From: Hepsetus odoe
Lineage: Eukaryota > Chordata > Actinopteri > Characiformes > Hepsetidae
DNA length: 64,000 nucleotides
Direction: 5' to 3'
Assembly (NCBI GenBank): GCA_017165825.1
Contig: CM029387.1
Span: forward strand, 4,596,435-4,660,434
Shown: positions 58,301 to 64,000 of the stretch, piece after piece
Position numbering within the stretch: position 1 is the first letter of the stretch
Layout of the letters: the number at the start of each line of letters is the position of its first letter
The notes under the pieces: model-generated
What the model was told of the DNA's origin: nothing
The model's database searches: none
What the model saw: the letters and a program-made list of their open reading frames with translations, nothing else
Position numbers and translations under genes: made by a program

Positions 58301-59052
58301 GGGACTGGTCTCTTGGTAGATACTGACCATTGCATACCACCAACCCTTGGACTGGTGCTATTTTAATAAGATAATCAGAGTTGTTCACTTTACCTGTCAG
58401 TGGTTTTAATGTTATGGCTGCTCAGCAATCAGCAAAAATACTTTGGAAAAGTATCATCTACATCTAAATCATTAATCTCAGCAGTAAAGAAAAACAAGTT
58501 AGACATTAGAATAAATGCAAACAATCGAGAAACCGGTGAAAAGGGATCCAAATTAGTTGTTCGTTGCAAAAAGCAGTTGCTGGTTAGAAGAACACCGGCT
58601 CCAGATTCCTCCTCAATGTCTCCAGCTGTTTCATGAATGCGTAAAGGTCCTTTAGCAGCTCCTTATTCGGTCTAATAAAGAACTGATTGAGGTAAACCTG
58701 GTATTTCATGAGGAAAAACCAGTAATGGTGGGCTTTCAATCCCAATTCCAATAACGCTACTTGTGTTCATTCTAATGTTCATGTTATTTTGGAGTAAAAG
58801 AGGCTGCCCAGCTTGTAAGGTTCTTTATCTGGACAGCAAATAGGTTCTCAAATAAACATCATATAGTGTAACTGGGAAACCTGAAAGAGAAACTGGCAGT
58901 GTAATTTGCTTCAGTCTTCAATTCCCAGTACTTTTTAATGTTGTTAGGGAAATATTCCATCCCTAGACTTTTGCACGATACACTATTGATTCAGATTTAT
59001 ATAACCCACACATACCTGAGATCAGCAGAGCTAGTAACAGACTCTTCTCCAT
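55343..59052 (-). CDS. Two-domain C-type lectin B (mannose-receptor-like), secreted
   Basis: Five exons with GT-AG borders: 59,016-59,052; 57,193-57,549; 56,738-57,076; 55,792-55,880; 55,343-55,468, about 315 residues. Signal peptide MEKSLLLALLIS is identical to lectin A. CTLD1 has AQSYCRANYTDLATV, WIGLNRGTPRTWGWSSGE, TGEPNNGD (EPN) and WIDADC. CTLD2 has WIGLFFDNWKWSDHQNTTFR, GQPMSS (no EPN or QPD) and QWDDTLC. Tail: SLKVMSGGKNLNDPATETAI, then KNTAMLKTDKCV and a stop. Exons 3, 4 and 5 have the same lengths as in lectin A (339, 89, 126 nt); CTLD1 is three codons shorter. All frames are open. No membrane span. Intron 4 is only 323 nt and contains a SINE fragment. Intron 1 contains a Tc1 remnant. 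Confidence 0.83.
55505..55640 (-). mobile_element. SINE fragment downstream of exon 5 acceptor (lectin B intron 4)
   Basis: ACGGTACCTTGCTCAAGGGT and ACGCAGCACAACACAACACA: minus copy of the 3899-4155 family, tail part. Confidence 0.6.
57925..58425 (+). mobile_element. Tc1-like remnant in lectin B intron 1
   Basis: Left part: GATGTGTTGGAAGCAGGAAA, GAGCATCTCCAAAACGGGTC and TTGTGGGGTGTTCCTGGG. Right end: CCTGTCAGTGGTTTTAATGT and TATGGCTG. Most of the transposase is gone, and the middle (58,100-58,370) is unrecognised. Confidence 0.6.
58430..58980. other. Lectin B intron 1 sequence; nothing recognised
   Basis: No supported feature. Confidence 0.45.
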
Positions 59053-59109
59053 GACTCTTTCAGTGTCTTTGTGCGTCTTTAGTCTCAGAACTTTGTTTAT
59101 TCAGCAAAC

Positions 59110-60550
59110 CATGAGGCTGATTTCACTATATCTGATCAGGCATCTGATTTGAATAGTCCTTGAGACTGTCCTTCATGGCTAATTCTTTTTTTTAAAGTAA
59201 AATGAAGTAGATGCACCTTGGAGTCAAAAGAATGATTTGTATGAAGGTCTCATTACTTAAGCTTTGTCCACAAATGAGCTTGCCTGAAAGTCAGGCTCTG
59301 GAAACAGACTTGTTGGTCTGAGAGTTTGAAGTTTAGGGCAATGGGCTAACAGACAATCGAGCCGCATTCAGTTGAGGACCTCCTAGAAAAGTACACGCCA
59401 GGTTCCCAGGAGTCACAGGGTCTCCTGTGTCTGAGGTGTAGCGTTCTCAAGTTGGCGAAGGCATGCCTTCTGTCTTCTGTTCTACATAAGGCTGTGGAGC
59501 AACCTGTTTAAACCAGCTATACACGTTAAGTGGCAACACTTTGGGAATCTGTCGTGATTACAGCTGTAGCTTTAACACTGCAGTGATACCTGATCCCTGG
59601 TTCCGATCACCTACAGCACCAGAGCTGCTGATCACACTTCAGACTCAGTGTATTGGGTTTGGAAGAGGCCTACCAGCAGCTTGTCCACGAACCAACAGAA
59701 GAGCTGTCCTTGAACGCATACAAGGGGCCGTACTGTCTTCACCCTGGGGTCTCCATTACAGAACCACTTCTATGGACACCATGCTAGCTGGAATCCTAGT
59801 TCTACCTCCCTATTTAGATTATATATCAGAGAAGACCAGGAGTTTAACAAATGCTGACATGCATATATTGTGGTTCACGGTGTGCTGTGTACTCACAATG
59901 TCAATAATAGTCACTTTCACTTTTTCACTTTCATATATGGGACTGCAGAGCAAGAAGTGAGTCTTTGTCGCAATCCTACTCCGACCCCAAGCAACAAGAC
60001 TGAGATTCAGGCGCAGTAATTATGCACAAATTGAACTCCTGGCTGTCGCTTTTGGCTTGCTGAAGCTTTTATATTATGTTCTTAGGTAATTTTCTACTTT
60101 TGGTTTGCCCATCCTTCCATTATCCACCCGCTACAAGGAACTAATGATGTTCCTTATAGCAAAGTCAGCAGAAAGTCTACTTTGTGGTCACGTCTTCCTT
60201 ACTGACCACCCTTCAAGTGGACTGTGCATTAAAGACAGTTTAATGGTCTTCAGGTGCAGGTCAGAACATTGTGTTTGCCCAGGAATCAAACTCAAGTTTA
60301 TTGTATGACGACTCTCTTTCACAGGTCTGTCCATCCATCAGATTTTAAAACATTAATGTTTGCCTTTGTTCTTTCTTTCCTTTGTTCTTTTTTTAATTGA
60401 TCTAATTGAAGAGAAAAGGTAATCCATCACCAAGACATAATCTCACCTTTTCTTTTGATAATTCAGTTACTGTCCCCTTGAGTTTCCATTCTCTAATGAA
60501 GCTGGAACATGCAGATCTCTTCTTTGCAACATCTGGAAAGTCCAACCATT
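59110..60550. other. Intergenic; no gene supported
   Basis: A 139-codon open frame (59,541-59,960, plus) lies here, but its end overlaps a SINE tail (GTGCTGTGTACTCACAATGT then CACTTTCACTTTTTCAC at 59,880-59,935) and it resembles nothing I know. Confidence 0.45.
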
Positions 60551-60559
60551 CCTCACCAC

Positions 60560-60715
60560 TCACACTACATTTACATTTAGCCAGACCCTCTTAGCCAGAG
60601 CGACTTTCATTTCCTAACTACAGGGACAGTCTCCCTGGAGCAACTCGGGCTTAAGGGACTTGCTCAGGAACCCAATGGTGGTAGTGCCCGTAGGCAAGTA
60701 TTCTACCACCAACAT
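60560..60715 (-). mobile_element. SINE fragment (TGTAAATG-tail family)
   Basis: TACATTTACATTTAGCCAGA and CAGAGCGACTTTCATTTCCT, then GGTGGTAGTGCCC; same family as 19,077-19,290. Confidence 0.6.
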
Positions 60716-60734
60716 TCCCTCTCCACACTATTCA

Positions 60735-60895
60735 TTGTAAGTGAAAGTGACTATTCTTGTTATTGCTAGGTCACAGCACACAGTGAACCACTACGAAATT
60801 GGACCTCTGCATTTAACCCATGCAAACTCTGTGCAGCAGGGGGCAGCATTGAAAGTGCCCAGGGAGTAGTGACAGTGACGGTACCTTGCTCAAGG
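60735..60895 (-). mobile_element. SINE fragment (GTGAAAGTGA-tail family)
   Basis: GTAAGTGAAAGTGACTATTC, GGACCTCTGCATTTAACCCA and GACGGTACCTTGCTCAAGGG. Confidence 0.6.
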
Positions 60896-61350
60896 GTATC
60901 TCTTGACTGGACTACTGCAATTGTCTACTGGTGGGCCTACTATTGGAGGCAAAAAGATCACCTCAACTGATTAAAAATGCAGCTAGAAGACTGATCTTCA
61001 ACCTCCCTAAATGTTCTCATACGCTGCTGGTACTGCAGGACCTGCACTGGCTCTCTGTAGCTGCTCAAATCAGGCACAAAACCTTAACCATCAAGACCTG
61101 GAATGGACCCTTAATTCTCGGCGGTAATGATCAAACATGTAATTTCTGGTCTTCTCAGATCAATAAGTGCTGCTCATTTTGAACCTCCACTCTGCTTCAG
61201 AAGAAGAGGAAGAGAGGTGTCGAGACTCTTCGATCCTGGCTCCTCCTGGTGGAAAGAACTTCCTCTTGCTGCCAGAATTGCTGAGTTTCTTGCTATCTTC
61301 AACTGGATACTGAAGATCCACCTCTTCATGAAATACACGGGCCGCTAACT
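60896..61350 (+). mobile_element. L2-like LINE C-terminal fragment
   Basis: Reads LDYCNCLLVGLLL, RSPQLIKNAARRLIFNLPKC, LQDLHWLSVAAQIRHKTL, then RSWLLLVERTSSCCQNC-type sequence in another frame, where the usual end is WNELPL..FK..LKTHLF. This is the characteristic end of L2/Rex1-type fish LINEs. Frame-shifted and 5' truncated. Confidence 0.65.
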
Positions 61351-61359
61351 ACTCCTTAT

Positions 61360-62095
61360 TCCTTCCCATACTTCTCATACTTCATCACTTACTTTGTACG
61401 ATGTTTAAATTGGGGGAAAAAAAGACCAAAAAAAAAAAACCTTTTGGCCACCTACCACTAGCTGTTAGACATGTTTGTGTTGATATTAACTTTGACTTGT
61501 GTATTGGCAGAGTTAGTAAAGTATGTTGTGTAGATTGCAGTAATTCAGTTGGACGGCAGCAGTTGACTTAAATCTAGGTTTTCAGGAATGAGAAACAGAT
61601 GTGGACTAGAGCACTTCTGTACGTTGTTCTGGAGAAGAGCTCCAGCTGAAAGCTGTGAAGGTAAAAGTACTGTTCCTCGGATTAAGACATGGCTAAGTCA
61701 ACAAATCTAGTTGTGCTTGAATGCTTTAATAAAAGTACTTAGAGAAACTAGAATAAACTACATTCCTATATTGTGACTGATCACAGCGCTGCAATATTCT
61801 CCTCTCACCTGCAGAGGGCGCCCACAGCCCGCTTTTTCTCATCAGTCCAAGGACTTTTAACAACCTGCAGATTCTCAGATATTACTTTATTTCTCCAGAA
61901 TCTGATTAACAGCAGCAACAACAACCAGTATAACTGTGTTTTTAACTAACTGTGATTTCTGGGGAAAATAAACTTTATGATAAAAAGTTAACTCGTGGTT
62001 AAAAAGTTACAATTAAATTTTAAATTGTGATCGCTCGTCTTAAATAATCTCAAATATCTGCTTTGCATCAATTTTGGATGCTGTCACATTCTGAA
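61360..62095. other. Intergenic upstream of the glypican gene
   Basis: Short repeat-free stretch with an A-rich run (61,419-61,439); no gene seen. Could contain distal promoter elements. Confidence 0.4.
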
Positions 62096-62103
62096 AAAGA
62101 AAA

Positions 62104-62239
62104 TGAGAGAGAGAGAGAGAGAGAGACAGACAGAGAGAGACAGACACAGAAAGAGAGACAGACAGGCAGAGACAGAGAGAGACAGACACAGAAAGAGAGA
62201 GAGACAGAGAGAAAGCGACACAGACAGAGAGAGAGAGAC

Positions 62240-62284
<45 letters not shown>

Positions 62285-62326
62285 AAGAGAGAGAGCGAGA
62301 GAGAGAGACAGACACAGAGAGAGAGT
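62104..62326. repeat. Purine-rich (GA)n/(GACA)n tract
   Basis: About 220 nt of GAGAGA and GACAGA units on the plus strand, 235 nt before the glypican start codon. Confidence 0.9.
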
Positions 62327-62488
62327 GTGTATGGTAGGCTCGCGCTGAACACCCCCTCCCGACACACTGCAGCTTCGTCCCGTCCCACCTGGGAAAGCCT
62401 CGCGCGCAGTGAATAATGTGACAGCAGCTCCACGAGGACGGTCAGCTCGCGCGGATTTTCTCCTTCAATCTGTTTCCGTCTGCACTGG

Positions 62489-62546
62489 TCTCTCTCCCTC
62501 TCTCTCTCCCTCTCTCTCTCTCTCTCTCCCTCTCTCCCTCTCTCCT
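62489..62546. repeat. Pyrimidine-rich (CTCTCTCC)n tract in the presumed 5' UTR
   Basis: Continuous CT/CCT units ending 14 nt before the start codon. Complementary in sense to the purine tract at 62,104-62,326. Confidence 0.9.
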
Positions 62547-62552
62547 CGTGAG

Positions 62553-62576
62553 ATGCTGCCATGTCGCGTGCGCTGA
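62553..62576 (+). promoter_or_regulatory. Short upstream ORF overlapping the glypican start
   Basis: ATG at 62,553 opens seven codons (MLPCRVR) and a TGA at 62,574-62,576. It runs out of frame across the main ATG at 62,561. Both ATGs have G at -3. Such an overlapping uORF would lower translation of the main frame, if the mRNA includes it. Confidence 0.5.
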
Positions 62577-62711
62577 TCCTCTGCTGGACCGCGCTGCTGC
62601 TCGCGCACCTGGCCGCCGCCTCCAGAGCGCACAGCTGTCGCGAGGTGAAAACGGCTTTCCAGCTGCGCCAGATTGGGCCCCTCAAGTGGGTCCCGGAGAC
62701 CCCCGCCACAG
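62561..62711 (+). CDS. gpc3: Glypican-3-like, first coding exon
   Basis: 151 nt from ATG to donor G|GTGAGTG, ending in phase 1. It encodes a signal peptide MSRALILCWTALLLAHLAAA, then the mature start HSCREVKTAFQLRQ and GPLKWVPETPATG. The Cys-x-x-Val and Gly-(Pro)-Leu-Lys-Trp-Val-Pro-Glu-Thr-Pro pattern matches the N-terminus of glypican-3 and is less like glypican-5. Glypicans are GPI-anchored heparan sulfate proteoglycans that modulate Wnt, Hedgehog and BMP signalling at the cell surface. The remaining exons lie beyond the window; glypican-3 has very long introns. The start is preceded by a GC-rich stretch (62,335-62,450) typical of a promoter. The only doubt is gpc3 versus gpc5. Confidence 0.85.
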
Positions 62712-63663
62712 GTGAGTGACCTGAGTGACCCCACTCAGTCCCACCTGTCCTGTCAGGGGATCGGCCGCCCCCTCCTGCAGGAAGAGTCTCCTCTTCTGGA
62801 AGGACTACTAGATGTTGGAACATTGCTGTGAGAGTTTGATTGCAGCCAGAGGATGAGCCAGGGACCACTCATCCCAGAGGAGGTCCATCACTGGTCCTCG
62901 GAGCTCGGGAGCTTAAGTGCTTTTCTACGGAGATTAAGAACCTGTGTGGGCACCAACTTTTCCAGCAGTGGAGGGTCTGTGCAGGCAGTTTAGGTGCTTG
63001 TAATTAGAACAGCCTGATGATTGTGTTAACTATGCTTTTAAAAGCTTTTAACTACACTGGTAGAAGGAAAAAAAAGTTCTCTGCAGGTATTATTATTTAT
63101 TTATTTATTTATTTTTAAACACATGCCTTTAAAGGTCCATCCTGGTCCTTTTAGGTCCATTTTTGATCCTTAACTGTGTTTCTCTCAGAGTAAAGAGTGT
63201 TTTACAGCAGAAAGGTTTATTAGAAATCCTGAGTCGGGATGGGGTGTACAGATTCGCCCACTATTTAACTGCAGCGGAATAGGGTGGAATTATGTTCCCT
63301 AAAGAACAGGGTCCACCCCGTTGACTCGAGTGACACACCGGTACCTTTTTTCCTGAGTGTGGAGGCTCCCGAGAACAGGTGCCTGAAGCAGGTTTCAATT
63401 TAGAAGCTGATGATTACCTGGAGGTTTGAGTGATGCAGCCTGAATTTGCATGAAAGGGAGAAAAGCAACCAACAAAAGAATATTCTTTAAAAGTGCTAAA
63501 AAGGGCTCATTGGCAGAGGGCTTAAGAAGAACCTTTTGAGTTCTCTGTAGAACCATTTACAACAGTCCTTTTGGGTGAACTTTCAATTAAAGTTTATTTC
63601 AAGGGCAACACACACAAGCAAAGCTCCATCCCTGATCACCCCCCCACATGATCCCACCACATG

Positions 63664-63695
<32 letters not shown>

Positions 63696-64000
63696 GTCTG
63701 AACAGACTCTCTTGTATGTTTTTAATGTATTGTTGAGGAACAGTTCTCCAGACTTAATGAAAGACCATGTTTTTGTCTCTCATTATATGTTCAGTTCAGT
63801 CCAACTCCCCCGACCAGGGATTATTTGTTGGTTAATCCACACAGTGATCTACATCTGAACCTTCAAGCAGAACAAAGTCTAACTTAAGACATGAAGCAGA
63901 GAAGAAACAGGTGCAGATGATTCCAGATGATCAGATGATTAGTTTGCTGCTGATGCTGAGTGGTTGGAACCCATTTATCTAGATCCTTGTATCTTTTGAC
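62712..64000 (+). other. Glypican intron 1 (partial)
   Basis: No exon or transposon seen in the first 1.3 kb. A (CA)n tract is at 63,668-63,696. Confidence 0.6.
63668..63696. repeat. (CA)n microsatellite
   Basis: CGCGCACACACAC run in glypican intron 1. Confidence 0.85.

Noticed and set aside
59541..59960. 139-codon plus-strand frame with a hydrophobic end
   Set aside because: Not recognised, and its 3' end is a SINE tail; no splice or promoter evidence.
62068..62868. 266-codon minus-strand open frame rich in Ser-Leu
   Set aside because: It is the antisense of the GA tract and of the glypican exon; low-complexity translation of a dinucleotide repeat.

Overview
The window looks like a teleost fish genome. 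Genes are split by GT-AG introns, and repeats are dense: tRNA-derived SINEs with GGATGGAT or TGTAAATG tails, several LINE types, Tc1-like remnants, LTR elements, long (CA)n tracts and ATCC tracts. The end of the window opens a recognisable glypican-3 gene. I cannot name the species. All family names are from memory of protein motifs, not from a search.

Region 1 (1-47.6 kb) is an amplified, mostly broken array of CD2/SLAM-family (CD48/SLAM-like) surface-receptor gene units. The ancestral unit has four exons: a leader (about 49 nt), an Ig V-like domain without the canonical disulfide (about 294-297 nt), a four-cysteine Ig C2-like domain (about 255 nt) and a 122-nt transmembrane/tail exon. Plus-strand units (P1-P4) and minus-strand units (M0-M3) stand tail to tail around shared inverted spacers, and the pair repeats about every 11 kb. 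Only M0, at the left edge, has both leader and V exon open; its 3' half lies outside the window. Every other unit has lost an exon, splice site or frame. A second subtype of V and C2 exons (near 20-21 kb and 31-32 kb) lies between units. Insertions punctuate the array: an LTR element with a 5-bp target-site duplication (TSD) and a GC-rich interior (8.4-12.3 kb), a solo LTR with TSD (32.9 kb), a LINE with a 10-bp TSD and a nested SINE (40.6-43.0 kb), and several SINEs whose empty sites survive in sister units. A 500-N gap (47,585-48,084) ends the array.

Region 2 (48.1-59.1 kb) holds two clean tandem genes on the minus strand for secreted two-domain C-type lectins of about 318 and 315 residues. 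Each has five phase-matched exons: signal peptide, CTLD1 with an EPN motif, CTLD2 without EPN, and two tail exons. The 3'-proximal copy carries a LINE and SINEs in intron 4.

Region 3 (59.1-64 kb) contains SINE and L2-like LINE remnants, then a purine-rich tract and a pyrimidine-rich tract flanking the presumed promoter and 5' UTR of a glypican-3-like gene. Its first coding exon (62,561-62,711, plus) is preceded by an overlapping short upstream ORF. The rest of the window is its first intron.
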